From Mesorhizobium sp. ORS 3359 (GTDB lineage: Bacteria; Pseudomonadota; Alphaproteobacteria; Rhizobiales; Rhizobiaceae): 64,000 bases of DNA. Below, piece by piece: positions 35,166 through 45,032 of the stretch. How positions within the stretch are numbered: position 1 is the stretch's first letter; every line of letters begins with the position of its first letter. Position numbers and translations under genes: made by a program. Location: the NCBI GenBank assembly GCA_000824845.1, contig CCNC01000042.1, forward strand, positions 1-64,000, read 5' to 3'. The notes beneath the pieces are model-generated. The model saw only the letters and a list, made by a program, of their open reading frames with translations, searched no databases and was not told where the DNA came from.

Positions 35166-37607
35166 CTAACCGGGTTCCAGCGTCTCCTCGAGGGAGCCTA
35201 TCAGCGCGGTGATCGCCTGCTTGTATTTCTCGAATTCCGGCGACGTCTGCCGCACTTCGGTCGTGGTCGTCGTCGGCTGGCCCTGGCTGGTCGCCACGCG
35301 CGGCACTTTCTGCCCCATCTTCCGCTCGGCCCAGTCGACGACATAGCTCGCGGTCTTGCCGGCGAGGAACGGGTTGGCCTGGATGACGGCCGATCCGAGC
35401 ACGGCGCTCAGCTGCGTCGAGCCGGGCGCCGCCAGAACCTGGGCTGCGCCTTCCATGCCGAGGAAATGGCACAGATAGAGGCGGCCGGCGGTGATCTGGT
35501 GGCCGCGGGCGCGTAGATAGGCCTCGCCCTCGCGCGCCAGGTTGCGCACCATTTCGCGCGACAGTGTCGCGTCGTAGCGAAGCGCAAGCAGATCGGCGGT
35601 CGACAGCGAGCGGGCGAGGTCGGGCCGATAGGTGTTCATCATCCGGATCCAGGTCTTGGAGATGAACTGGCCGGCACCGGTCGCCGAGGAAAGCGGGTTC
35701 TTGGCCCGCGCGCTGCCGCCGCTTTCGACATGCACGATCCGGTCCGTCAGCGTTTCGACGGCGGTATCGCCGGAACCGCCGGAGGCGACGGCAACGGCGG
35801 TGGCTACCGTGGTGACCGTCCCCAGCGGGTCGATCGCCTCGCCGTTCTGATAGAGCTCGAAATGCAGATGCGGGCCGGTCGAAAGCCCGGTGGTGCCGAT
35901 ATAGCCGATGACGTCGCCGGCCTTCACCTTGGTGCCGACGCCGCTCGCGATGGCGAATTTCTGCATATGCGCGTAGCGCGTCTCGCGGCCATTGGCATGC
36001 GTGATCTTCACCAGATTGCCATAGCTTCCGCCGTCGCCCTGGAAGGAGATCTCGCCGTCGAAGGCGGCCATGATCGGCGTGCCGACCGGCGCCGCCCAGT
36101 CGACGCCCTTGTGGATGCGGACCGTACCGAGAATCGGATGCTTGCGCGGGCCGAAGGTCGAGGTCATCACCCCGGCGACCGGCGTGACCATGCCGTTGGT
36201 GACGGTGAGCGACCGCACCTGGTCGTCGCCGGTCACGCAGGCATATTGGCCGTCGCTCTGCTGGAAGACAAAACAGTCGAGACTCCGGTCCGCGCCTTGG
36301 ACGCCGACATAGAGCACCCTTCCCGAGATCTCGCCCTGGCCACGCGGCGTTTGCGAATAGATCAGCACCAGGCGCTGGTCCTCGCTGGCGAAGGCGTCGA
36401 GGTCCTGCCCGCGCGACAGATACATGATCGCCTCGCCGATGACGCTGGTCGGCACCTTGTTGCGCGCCGCGGTCGAATAGATCGCGTCGAGCAGGCGGTA
36501 CTGGCGCTTGGGCCCACCCTGGTCGGAAGCGCCGGAATAGTTGAACAGGTCCTCGCGGACCCAGGGGTCGACGCCCGACACGAAGGCGCCGGCCGCATTG
36601 CGCGTCAACGTACCGACATAGACGTTCTTGGCGTAGACGGAGACCTGCATCAGCGACATGGTCGTCGTCTCGCGGTTCGGCCGGAACCCGCGCATGGCGA
36701 CGACAAAGCCGGCCTCCAGCCCGTCGCGGTTGAACAGCGCCTTCAGCGCCTCGCCGGCGAGCTTGGCGTCATCGGCGGAGAAATGCGCGTCGAGCGCCAC
36801 GCTGTCCAGGCTGCGGTCGTTGAGGATCTTCACGAACGTGTCCTCGGTCGCCTCGAAGCGCTGATATTCGCTAGTGACGGTCGCGACGGTCGTGTTGTTC
36901 TCGATCGCGGTTTTCTTGAAGGCGGGGAGTGCTGCCTCGCCCTGGTCGATGGTCTCGCCCCAGCCGGCTTCCGGATCGTCGGCGTCCGCCTTGAGCGCCG
37001 AGCCGGCGTCGCTGTCGTCCGGCGCCGCCTGCAGGTCATTCTGCAGGTCGCCTTGCGGATCGCCCTGCTGATCGTCCGGCGCGACGGCCGGAGCCGGCGG
37101 GGCCGGTTGCTGGTCGCCGGGCGCCGTCGCCGAGGGCCTGGGAGCGGCCTGCCGCTGCGCCTGGAAGAAGGCGAAATCCTCCTGCGTCGACGGGATCGTC
37201 GTCATGAACTTCTCGCTGGCGCTCAGCATCATGTCGGACAGGATCTCGATCTGCGGCGAGGCACCCGAGCTGTCGAGCTCGGCCGGGCGCGCGACGGTCT
37301 TGCCCTTCGTCGCGGTCTCGGCGTCGGGCGCCAGCGTGATCCACATCGGGTCGCCGGCAAGGTCGATGATCGCCGGCACATAGACCGACGCGTCGGGCGG
37401 CACGTCTTCCATGCCCTCGACCGGGTGCAGCTCCTCGTCCTCGTCGCCGAATGACCAATAGTCCCTGGTCAGGTACAAGCCGGTGGCCAAGGCAACGACG
37501 GCGAGCGTGGCAAAGCCGGCAAGAGCCCGGCGCCAGAGCCTGCGCCGCCGCTCGGCCAGCCGCGCCAGCTTCTTCTGTTTGAAGCTCGTGTCGATCGCGT
37601 GCGTCAC
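35166..37607 (-). CDS. Bifunctional peptidoglycan hydrolase: M23 endopeptidase + lysozyme-like domain
   Basis: An 813-residue inner-membrane-anchored protein: one helix at about 27-48, a long acidic/Pro-rich linker, a middle region (about 240-460), then an M23/LytM zinc endopeptidase (about 480-590). The M23 part has HKGVDWAAPVG (HxxxD) and HLHFE with the later His ligands. A lysozyme-like transglycosylase (about 620-760) follows with VHVESGGSARAKNPLSSATGAGQFI, where Glu of HVESGG is the probable acid. The protein should cut both peptide stems and glycan strands, opening a hole in the wall for the secretion machine. Start is a GTG at 37607 overlapping the DUF1036 stop (GTGA). It closes the tagH-tssLM-phosphatase-kinase gene run. 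Confidence 0.83.
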   Translation of the reverse strand: MTHAIDTSFKQKKLARLAERRRRLWRRALAGFATLAVVALATGLYLTRDYWSFGDEDEELHPVEGMEDVPPDASVYVPAIIDLAGDPMWITLAPDAETATKGKTVARPAELDSSGASPQIEILSDMMLSASEKFMTTIPSTQEDFAFFQAQRQAAPRPSATAPGDQQPAPPAPAVAPDDQQGDPQGDLQNDLQAAPDDSDAGSALKADADDPEAGWGETIDQGEAALPAFKKTAIENNTTVATVTSEYQRFEATEDTFVKILNDRSLDSVALDAHFSADDAKLAGEALKALFNRDGLEAGFVVAMRGFRPNRETTTMSLMQVSVYAKNVYVGTLTRNAAGAFVSGVDPWVREDLFNYSGASDQGGPKRQYRLLDAIYSTAARNKVPTSVIGEAIMYLSRGQDLDAFASEDQRLVLIYSQTPRGQGEISGRVLYVGVQGADRSLDCFVFQQSDGQYACVTGDDQVRSLTVTNGMVTPVAGVMTSTFGPRKHPILGTVRIHKGVDWAAPVGTPIMAAFDGEISFQGDGGSYGNLVKITHANGRETRYAHMQKFAIASGVGTKVKAGDVIGYIGTTGLSTGPHLHFELYQNGEAIDPLGTVTTVATAVAVASGGSGDTAVETLTDRIVHVESGGSARAKNPLSSATGAGQFISKTWIRMMNTYRPDLARSLSTADLLALRYDATLSREMVRNLAREGEAYLRARGHQITAGRLYLCHFLGMEGAAQVLAAPGSTQLSAVLGSAVIQANPFLAGKTASYVVDWAERKMGQKVPRVATSQGQPTTTTTEVRQTSPEFEKYKQAITALIGSLEETLEPG

Positions 37608-38095
37608 GGGCTGTTTCCGGTCAGGAAATAGGTCCAGCGCACCTGCTCCTGCGTATCGACCTCGACGAAGCGCGCCGCGATATGGCCGCGCTGCCAGCAC
37701 TCCTCTATGCCGCGGATCGAGAAGCGCCGCCGGTCGATGCACATCTCGGTCGACCCGTTGAGGATCGCGTGGCCGAAGACGTCCGTCGCGTAGAGATAGA
37801 TGTAGCGGTTGGTCAGCTCCTCGCGGATGACGTTGACGCACTGGTTGGCGCCGATCGTCCACCAGCCGTCCGTCTGGTCGGCATTGTCGACCTTCTGTCC
37901 GACGGCGAGATTGACGACGTCGAGCGTCTGGTTGCAGACGGTGAATTCGGCATGCGCCTTGCCGGGCGAAAGCATCGAGAGCAGCGCCGCGCCGAGCGCG
38001 GCAAGTGCCACGCGTCCCGGAAACATCAATCGGAGCCGGCTACGCAGCTTGCGTGGCGAGGGCTGGTGCAAAGAACGCAAGGTGCGAAGATCCAT
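37604..38095 (-). CDS. DUF1036 periplasmic protein
   Basis: A 163-residue exported protein with a signal peptide (about 24-49, ending KAHA) and a small Cys-containing domain beginning EFTVCNQTLDVVNLAVG, followed by GWWTIGANQCVNVIREELTNRYIYLYA and TEMCIDRRRFSIRGIEECWQRG. That pattern is DUF1036, a family of secreted alphaproteobacterial proteins with conserved cysteines probably paired by disulfides. Function unknown. It lies 11 bases after the kinase stop and overlaps the peptidoglycan hydrolase, so it belongs to the T6SS regulatory transcript. The start may instead be the ATG at 38026. Confidence 0.8.
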   Translation of the reverse strand: MDLRTLRSLHQPSPRKLRSRLRLMFPGRVALAALGAALLSMLSPGKAHAEFTVCNQTLDVVNLAVGQKVDNADQTDGWWTIGANQCVNVIREELTNRYIYLYATDVFGHAILNGSTEMCIDRRRFSIRGIEECWQRGHIAARFVEVDTQEQVRWTYFLTGNSP

Positions 38096-38106
38096 CGGCG
38101 TTCATG

Positions 38107-40608
38107 CTATCCGCCAAGCCGGAAATACGTGGCCGTGGCGGAGAACTGCGAGCCGTCGGCCTCGATCTCCTCAAGGATCTTGGGCAACAGCTCCGAGGCC
38201 GGCGTCGGCCTCGAAAACATGGCGGCCTGGATGTCCTTGGGGCCGGTGATCACCAGCATGATCTGCGGCACCGCCTTGCCGGCCGCCTTGTCCGCGGCGG
38301 CGAGGCCGATCGGGATATTGAAGGTCACCTTGTCGGTTTGCGCCACCATGCGGTCGTCCAGATTGAAGGCGACGCCCTTATGGTCGATCAGCATGATGTT
38401 GGAGACGAGTCCCCCGCCCGTATAGAGCGCGCCGCTGACTGGCGCGCCATCCGGTATCGATGTCTTGTCGAGGACAAGCTGCGGCTTCGCGGCCGAGCTC
38501 CGGTCGAGAAAGCGAAGGAAAGTCGGCACGCCGCACTGGGAGAGCGTGATGAGGCGCACGCTGATGTCCGGCTCGATATGGAACCTGGACTGGAAATCGC
38601 CGAGCAATTGTTCGAAGGGCTGGACCGCCGTTCCGTAGCCCTCGATCGTGGGGGCGCCGCCGGGTCCAGATGTCACGTTGGCGTAAAAGCAATTGCCGCC
38701 GCTGAAATCGCGCACCCAGGAGCGCTGCTCGTTCCACTTGGCCATGTCGTCTTCCGCTGACGGAAGCGACGGCTTTTGCACATTGATGGCAACGTCGGTC
38801 TCGGGCTGCTTTGTCGCCGGCTGTTGCGGCTGCTGCGCTGGCCGGGTTGGCGCGGTCGGCGTTGCCGGCTGGCTGGCTGTCGGGGTCGACGCCTTGGGCG
38901 CGGATGGCGGAGGGGTCGGCTGCGTCGATGCCTCGCTTTGCGAAGCCGAGGGCGGGGATGCGTTCGGCTTGGGCAGCTTGGAAAGCTTGTCCACGAGGTC
39001 TTTCACGCTGAGCTTGGCTGCCGGCGGATTTGCTTCGGGCGCCGGCTTGTTCTCAGCTGCCTGGCTCGGTTCCGGCGCCTTGATCGCCGGCTCGCTAGCC
39101 GGGCGCGTCGGTTTCTGGCCCTCGATGGCCGTTGGCCCGGGAACCAGCGCAGGCGATTGTTGCGCCGAGGGCTGCACGGGCTTGGTCTCGACCTGAGGCG
39201 TCTGGATTTTGGCCTCGCTCTCCGGCCGAGTGGCTGGCTGCTCGACGGGTGTCTTGGCCTCCGCATCAGATTGGTCGGATGGCTTTGCCGTATCGGATTT
39301 CGGTGCTTCCGGCTGAGCCGCAGCCGGCGCCTGCGGCTGAGATTTCGGCGTCTCCGCTTGCTGCGCCTCGGCCACTGGTTTGGCGGTCTCGGCGACGGGC
39401 TTCGGAGTCAGCGGCTTGGTTGTCTCCTCGACCGGCGTGGGCGCCAGGACACCACCGAAATAGAGGCCCGCCGCCGCGAGAACAGCGAGCGCCGCGGCGC
39501 CGCCGGCGACGGCAGGCATGCGCGAAGGCTTTTTGGGCGCTGCCGGTGCGGGCGCGCTGGCGGGAGGGGCTGGCGGCGCGGGCCGTGGCTCCGACAGGTA
39601 GGCGGGGCGCACATGCTCGACGAAACGCGGCTCGCCGGAACGAGCCGGTGTCTGGGGCTTGGAGTCCGGCGGCGCCGTCCACCCGGCGCGTGGCAGGCCG
39701 GAGCGTTCGCGCGCGCCGAACGGCACCGGCGGCGGCAATGTCGGCTCGAGATCCTCGCCGCGCGTCGCCCTGGCGATCTCGGCCATGCTGGCCGGCCGGT
39801 CGCGCGGATCCGGCTGCAGCATGGCTTCGATCAATTCGTGGAAATCGGGATCGATATCCGACAGGTCCGGCACGGTCCGTCGTTTTTCGATGACCTCATA
39901 TTGCGAGCCGCTCATGTCGAGCGGCTTGCCGCGCAGCGCCGCGGCCAGCACCAGGCCGAGGCTGTAGATATCCGATTGCTCGCTGACCTCGCCGCCATAG
40001 AGGCCGAGTTGTTCCGGCGAAACATAATTGTATTTTCCGGCGAATTTTCCTCCGATCAGCGTCTCGCCGCCGACGGTCGCCGAGCGCGCGATGCCGAAAT
40101 CGATGATCTTGGCGCGCTCGACCCGGCCGCCGGGCAGGATGATGTTGTCCGGCGAGAGGTCGCGGTGCACCGCACCCGCCTGATGCACGGCGCTCAAGCC
40201 AGAGGCGAGGCGATGGCAAAGCCGGCGCACATCGTCGCTTGGCATCGGCCCGCGCCGCATCATGTCGAACAGCGACTGGCCGTCCACGAACTCCATCGCG
40301 AGATAGGGGCGGCCGATCCCCGGGTCGATGGTGAACACGTGGTAGCGCACCACCGCGTCATGCGAGAGATGGTTGAGGATCGACGCTTCCTTGCGGAACA
40401 GCGACAGGATCGTCTGGTCGCGGGCAAATTCGGGCAGCACGATCTTGATCGCCACATGATCGCCGGTCTGGATGTTGTGGCCGCGATAGACTTCGCCCAT
40501 GCCGCCCGAGGCGATCCGCTCGTCGAGCTCGTAGATGCCGCTGAGCTGCGTGCCGACGCCGGCATAGGTGACGTTCGCCGAGATCCGGGTCTTGTCGTCG
40601 TCGCTCAT
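38107..40608 (-). CDS. Membrane Ser/Thr protein kinase of the T6SS (PpkA-like)
   Basis: An 833-residue transmembrane kinase. The cytoplasmic kinase domain (about 25-285) has a Gly loop ASGGMGEVYRG, Lys55 (VAIKIV), HRDLSPDNI with Asp150, and DFG at 170-172. It is followed by a Pro/Ala linker, one helix (about 365-389), a long low-complexity periplasmic spacer, and a folded C-terminal domain (about 640-833). PpkA kinases start the threonine phosphorylation pathway in which an FHA protein is phosphorylated and triggers T6SS assembly. The FHA protein (tagH) and opposing phosphatase are in the same operon. Start at 40608 overlaps the phosphatase stop (ATGA). Confidence 0.88.
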   Translation of the reverse strand: MSDDDKTRISANVTYAGVGTQLSGIYELDERIASGGMGEVYRGHNIQTGDHVAIKIVLPEFARDQTILSLFRKEASILNHLSHDAVVRYHVFTIDPGIGRPYLAMEFVDGQSLFDMMRRGPMPSDDVRRLCHRLASGLSAVHQAGAVHRDLSPDNIILPGGRVERAKIIDFGIARSATVGGETLIGGKFAGKYNYVSPEQLGLYGGEVSEQSDIYSLGLVLAAALRGKPLDMSGSQYEVIEKRRTVPDLSDIDPDFHELIEAMLQPDPRDRPASMAEIARATRGEDLEPTLPPPVPFGARERSGLPRAGWTAPPDSKPQTPARSGEPRFVEHVRPAYLSEPRPAPPAPPASAPAPAAPKKPSRMPAVAGGAAALAVLAAAGLYFGGVLAPTPVEETTKPLTPKPVAETAKPVAEAQQAETPKSQPQAPAAAQPEAPKSDTAKPSDQSDAEAKTPVEQPATRPESEAKIQTPQVETKPVQPSAQQSPALVPGPTAIEGQKPTRPASEPAIKAPEPSQAAENKPAPEANPPAAKLSVKDLVDKLSKLPKPNASPPSASQSEASTQPTPPPSAPKASTPTASQPATPTAPTRPAQQPQQPATKQPETDVAINVQKPSLPSAEDDMAKWNEQRSWVRDFSGGNCFYANVTSGPGGAPTIEGYGTAVQPFEQLLGDFQSRFHIEPDISVRLITLSQCGVPTFLRFLDRSSAAKPQLVLDKTSIPDGAPVSGALYTGGGLVSNIMLIDHKGVAFNLDDRMVAQTDKVTFNIPIGLAAADKAAGKAVPQIMLVITGPKDIQAAMFSRPTPASELLPKILEEIEADGSQFSATATYFRLGG

Positions 40609-41384
40609 CTGGCCAGGCCCTCCGCTGCGGACCAATCCGGATGGGACGCGCCGTTGCGCCCGGCGCCGATCTTCACAAGCACGATGGTCACATTGTCGGT
40701 ACCGCCGCGCGCCAGCACCGTATCCAGGAGGGCCTGGCATGCCGCCCGCGGCGTGGCGGACCTGGCCGCGGCCTCGATCTCGGCGTCGCTGACATGCGCC
40801 GTCAGCCCGTCGGTGCCAAGGACGAAAACGTCACCCGGCATCAATTCGCCCTGCTGGAAATCGATCTCGAGCTCGTCGCTGACGCCGACCGCATGCGTGA
40901 TCACATTGCGGCGAGGCCAGGTGCGCGCCTCCTCCGCGCTGATCATGCCGCGGTCGAGCAGTTCCTGCACCTCGGTGTGATCCTTCGAGACCTGGAAGAT
41001 CGAGCCGTTGCGCACGAGATAGATGCGGCTGTCGCCGGCCCAGAGGCAGGCGAAGCGCCCATCCATGGCAAGCAGGGCGGCGAAAGTGGAGCCGATGGTG
41101 ATGCCGCGCGATCGCGATATGCCCCGGATCTCGGCATTGGCGCGGCTGAGCCGGTCCTCGAAGCGGGCGCGAAGGTCCGGGGCCGAGCTCGCAATGCCGA
41201 TCGTCGCCAGATGGTCGACGATACTGGCCGAGGCGACTTCGCCGGCCTCATGCCCGCCCATGCCGTCGGCCACCACCCAGAGCCCGGTCTGCGGTTCGAT
41301 GAGGTAATTGTCCTCATTGTGGTCGCGCACGCAGCCCTTGTGGCTGACGCCGAAGCTGTCGATGGGAAGGGCGACAGTGCTCAA
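40605..41384 (-). CDS. PP2C-family Ser/Thr phosphatase (PppA-like)
   Basis: Cytoplasmic metal-dependent phosphatase of 259 residues, the likely antagonist of the adjacent kinase. Motifs: RDHNEDN with the first metal Asp, VVADGMGGHEAGEVAS, WAGDSRIYLVRNG, SKDHTEVQELLDRG, VLGTDGLTAHV and GGTDNVTIVLV, covering the eleven PP2C motifs in order. The only start in reach is a TTG at 41384 (the frame is stopped 15 bases further up). Coupled to the kinase by a four-base overlap; 117 bases separate it from tssM. Confidence 0.92.
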   Translation of the reverse strand: MSTVALPIDSFGVSHKGCVRDHNEDNYLIEPQTGLWVVADGMGGHEAGEVASASIVDHLATIGIASSAPDLRARFEDRLSRANAEIRGISRSRGITIGSTFAALLAMDGRFACLWAGDSRIYLVRNGSIFQVSKDHTEVQELLDRGMISAEEARTWPRRNVITHAVGVSDELEIDFQQGELMPGDVFVLGTDGLTAHVSDAEIEAAARSATPRAACQALLDTVLARGGTDNVTIVLVKIGAGRNGASHPDWSAAEGLAR

Positions 41385-41501
41385 TTTGCCACCAAGCGCT
41401 CAGCGAGCGTCCTCTGTGACCAGCCATGGGCCGCGTGCCCACGCCACTCTGCCACAAGCGTGTACATTAGAGTATCTAAATGAAGCCTCGATCTGGCCAT
41501 C

Positions 41502-44500
41502 TCAAAACGCCTTCGGACAGCTGAAGCCTGACAAGGCTGGCAGGACGAGGGGATTGGCCCCAGAGCCGGCCTGGATCGTGTAAGCGACATCGCGTCCACC
41601 GATCACGAAACGCGCCTCGGTGCTGGCGCCGTCGCCGCTGATGGTCGCCCTGTCGAACAGTCGCTTCAACGCCCACGGCCCCTCGAATTTGAGCGCGGAC
41701 TCGCGTCCCGGCATTTCCGGCATGAGGCTCAGGCTCGCCGATCCGGACGCGGCGCCGCTCGGCCATGTCACGATGCTCGGCGCGTTGCCTGCCTGCGCGC
41801 TCTGCACCGTCTGCCCGTCCACGTTGAGCACGGCGCTGTCGGCTTCGCTGTTCAGCGAGGTGGGTGTGAAGGTGATCGACACCAACGGTGTCGATCCGCC
41901 CGACGGGAAGTAGGCGGCGCGGATTTCCGCCGCCGCCTGGAATGCCTTCAAGGTCGATTTCGCCAGGTCCTTGCTGGAACGCGCATTCTGCTTCCAGCTC
42001 CATTCCTGCCCGGTCATGTCGATCAGCGGCGCAAGGTTCTGCGCGAAGAAACGGTCCATCAGGCCGCCAGGCGCGAACAGCTTGGCGAAATCCGCCATCG
42101 AAATGTCCTCGCTGCTGTCGCCGGCGAAGGGATAGCGGCCGTTGACCGCCTCCTCGCAGGGGCGCGTCACCGTCTGGTCGAGGGTCTGGTTGAGATTGGC
42201 GACCGAGGTCTCCGCGACATTGCCCTCGAATTCGTCCGCCGCCGCGTTGACCATGCGCGCCAGCGGCTTGGGCAGGCGCGAGACATTGGCGCGCAAGGTC
42301 GAGATCTGCAGCTGCAGATTGGCGTTGACGCGTTCGGTCTGCGTGGGGACATCGGCCGCGAGCTTCAGGCTCTGAAAAATGTCGTGGAAGTTCTGCGTCA
42401 GCGCATCGAGCGGCCGGCGGCCGGCGACGCCGCTGACCAAAGCCTGGAACGAGCGGAACTGCGCCTCGACGCTCGCGCCGGCGTTCTGCGCAACGGCGGA
42501 GCTTGCGCCCGCGCGGCTCTGCGACTTGCCGCCGGCGATCTGCAGGCCGATGCGGGCGAGGCCCTTGGCCATGCTCGCGGGATCCGGCTCAGCCGTCCCA
42601 GTGTCGCCCTCGCCGGCGGCAGCGTCCTTGGTCAACGCGGTCTCGTCGGCGATCGCCGTGAACAGCTGGTCGAGAGGCGAGTCCGGCGCGGCGAGGGCGG
42701 AAAGCGCGAGATATTGCGGCTTGTCCTTCAGCATCGCCTTGAGCTTCAGCTGGTCTAGCACGCCGTTCCAGGCGGCGGCGAATTCCTTGCCGTAGCGGTC
42801 GATGAGCTCGGGGCCGAGCTTGGGCAGGTCCTGGTCGATGCCGCCCTGTTCGCCGCCGCCGCCCAGCACCCATTGGTCGTCGACGAGCATCTGCGCGATG
42901 CGCGACAGCTGCGGCAGGAAGAAGCGATTGAACCCGGCACGCGTGTAAAGGCCGGGAACGCGGAGATCGGCAAGCTCGCTGCCGTCGATGCGCTCGAACA
43001 ACAGCTGCGCTTCCGGACCGGCTTTCGCGGCGACGGAGAAATCCTGCAGCCTCGCCGCGTAGACCGCCGACTTGATCTGCGCCGAGGCGCGGTCGGCAAG
43101 ACTCATGCGGCCGAGCGAGCGCTGCGCGGCCTCGACCAGCGGCTGGTTGAGCGCAAAGGTTGGATCATAGGCGTCGTCGAGCGCAAGCATGGCGCGCAGA
43201 TGCTTTTCGAGCTGCGCGCGGCCTTCGCGGTTGTTCTCGCCGGGATAGCGGTTCTCCTCCCAGTCCTGCTTCATCCACGAGACGATCAGCTCGTCGTCGA
43301 CCTTGGGCGCCTTGCCGCCCAGCATCAGGTAGATCTTGAGCGGCTCGTAGAGCGCTATCGGATCGGCCATCCTGGCCTGGATCGTCCGCTCGGTCTGCAC
43401 CAGCAGGCGTGAGCGGAAGCTTCGCTCCAGCGCCTGCCGGTAGGAGGTCTTGGAGGCCGACAGCAGCCGCTCGCGCTGGCTGAGCCCGAACGTCTCCTCG
43501 ATCGGCCTGCCCTGGTCGCCATTTTCGAAGCCCGCCGGCAGGTTGCGCAGCTGGTCGAGCGGACCGATGACGTTTTCGAGGTCGACGTCGGTCACCGTGG
43601 TGCTCTTCAACAGGCTGTCGGCGCTGTCGCGATAGTGCGCCATGGCTTGCCTTGTGGAGGCGATCAGCTCTCTGTTGGCGAGGAAGCTGAGGCCCAGCAC
43701 GCCGAGCGCCGCCAAGGCTGCCAGCGCGATCGCGGCCAGGCCGCCGAACCTGGCGAGCCGGATGCGGCGCTCGGCCGCCCTATCGAACGAGACCCAGCCG
43801 GATTCCGGGAAAATCACCTTGGTCAGCAGGTCGTGCAGGAAGAAGCTCTTGCTGGCGCCGGAAAGATGCGCCTGCGAAGCGCTGCCGAAACTGCGGCCGA
43901 TCGCGCCCAGCACCTGGTCGAAGGGCGTTCCTTCCTGCGTGCCCGACGAGAAATAGAGCCCGCGCAGGCTGACGTTGACCTGGCTGCGCGATGTGTCGAA
44001 CAGGCTGCCGATGAACTGCGTTATCCGGTTCTTCAGCGCGCCGAACTGCGCCGGAAAGCCGAACAGCGCGATCCGCGCCACCGGGTCGGTCTCTTCCTGC
44101 AGGCGGTCGGCGACCTCTTCGGCGAGCCGCCTCGCCAGCCCCTCGAATTCCGCCGGCGCTTGGCCGGCCATATTCCTGGTGCGGTCAGCAGTCTGGAATG
44201 TCGCGCCCCACACCTTGCGCCGGCGCGCCTCGTCGAAATCGCCGAAATAATCCATGAAGCCGGCGACGAGATCGGCCTTGGTGAAGAGCAGATAGACCGG
44301 GAACTGGATCTTGAGCGTCTCGTGCAATTCGCGCAGGCGGCTTCTGATCTCGGTGACATGCGCGTCGAGCTGCCGGTCGTCGAAGCCGATGAGGTCGGCG
44401 AGGCTGATGGCGAGGATGACGCCGTTGATCGGTTGCCTGGTGCGGTGCTTCTTGAGCAATCCCAGGAAGGAGAGCCAGCTCGCTCTGTCGCGCTCGCGGT

Positions 44501-45032
44501 CGGACTCCTGCGTCGTGTAGCGGCCGGCCGTATCGATCAGCACCGCCTCGTCGGTGAACCACCAGTCGCAGGACCGCGTGCCGCCGACGCCGGCCACCGG
44601 CTGCGCGCTGCCAGAGCCGGCAAGCGGGAATTTCAGCCCGGAATTGACCAGGGCCGTCGTCTTGCCGGCGCCTGGCGGGCCGACGATGATGTACCAGGGA
44701 ATGTCATAGAGGAAATTCCGCTTGCCGCTCGTCCGCTTCAGCGTTGCGATCGCTTCGCTCATGCGTGCTTCGAGCACCTGCGAATCGTCGTTGCGCTCGT
44801 CGGCGCGGGTGATGGCCGTTTCCAGCGCCTTTTGCGCCTTGCGCCGCTGCCAGAAGCGCATCCCGTAGAACAGCGCGAGCGCCGCAACGGTGACGCCAAT
44901 GATCGTGGCCCTCAGCCACACAGGACCAAGCGGGCGCGTATCGGCGAAGCGGATCAGCGGTCCGGCGTACCAGATCGCCGCCGAGAAACCGGCAAGCGCA
45001 GCCAGGCTGAAGATCCGCAGCACCCAGCGCAT
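41502..45032 (-). CDS. tssM: T6SS membrane protein TssM (IcmF), second copy
   Basis: Inner-membrane TssM of 1176 residues: two N-terminal helices (about 5-25 and 40-60), a cytoplasmic domain with Walker A GPPGAGKT at 118-125 and GGTRSCDWWFTDEAVLIDTAGRY, a third helix around 430-455, and the large periplasmic IcmF domain. The closing part has NGRYPFAGDSSEDI and GPWALKRLFDRA. TssM spans the envelope and joins TssL to the outer-membrane TssJ. The stop/start overlap with tssL (ATGA) makes an LM pair. A different tssM lies at 57535-61077. No tssJ lies beside this copy, so it must share one or manage without. Confidence 0.93.
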   Translation of the reverse strand: MRWVLRIFSLAALAGFSAAIWYAGPLIRFADTRPLGPVWLRATIIGVTVAALALFYGMRFWQRRKAQKALETAITRADERNDDSQVLEARMSEAIATLKRTSGKRNFLYDIPWYIIVGPPGAGKTTALVNSGLKFPLAGSGSAQPVAGVGGTRSCDWWFTDEAVLIDTAGRYTTQESDRERDRASWLSFLGLLKKHRTRQPINGVILAISLADLIGFDDRQLDAHVTEIRSRLRELHETLKIQFPVYLLFTKADLVAGFMDYFGDFDEARRRKVWGATFQTADRTRNMAGQAPAEFEGLARRLAEEVADRLQEETDPVARIALFGFPAQFGALKNRITQFIGSLFDTSRSQVNVSLRGLYFSSGTQEGTPFDQVLGAIGRSFGSASQAHLSGASKSFFLHDLLTKVIFPESGWVSFDRAAERRIRLARFGGLAAIALAALAALGVLGLSFLANRELIASTRQAMAHYRDSADSLLKSTTVTDVDLENVIGPLDQLRNLPAGFENGDQGRPIEETFGLSQRERLLSASKTSYRQALERSFRSRLLVQTERTIQARMADPIALYEPLKIYLMLGGKAPKVDDELIVSWMKQDWEENRYPGENNREGRAQLEKHLRAMLALDDAYDPTFALNQPLVEAAQRSLGRMSLADRASAQIKSAVYAARLQDFSVAAKAGPEAQLLFERIDGSELADLRVPGLYTRAGFNRFFLPQLSRIAQMLVDDQWVLGGGGEQGGIDQDLPKLGPELIDRYGKEFAAAWNGVLDQLKLKAMLKDKPQYLALSALAAPDSPLDQLFTAIADETALTKDAAAGEGDTGTAEPDPASMAKGLARIGLQIAGGKSQSRAGASSAVAQNAGASVEAQFRSFQALVSGVAGRRPLDALTQNFHDIFQSLKLAADVPTQTERVNANLQLQISTLRANVSRLPKPLARMVNAAADEFEGNVAETSVANLNQTLDQTVTRPCEEAVNGRYPFAGDSSEDISMADFAKLFAPGGLMDRFFAQNLAPLIDMTGQEWSWKQNARSSKDLAKSTLKAFQAAAEIRAAYFPSGGSTPLVSITFTPTSLNSEADSAVLNVDGQTVQSAQAGNAPSIVTWPSGAASGSASLSLMPEMPGRESALKFEGPWALKRLFDRATISGDGASTEARFVIGGRDVAYTIQAGSGANPLVLPALSGFSCPKAF

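Noticed and set aside
38776..40980. 734-codon plus-strand frame opposite the kinase
   Set aside because: Strings of Arg, Leu and Gly without any domain; it mirrors the Ala/Pro linker of the kinase.
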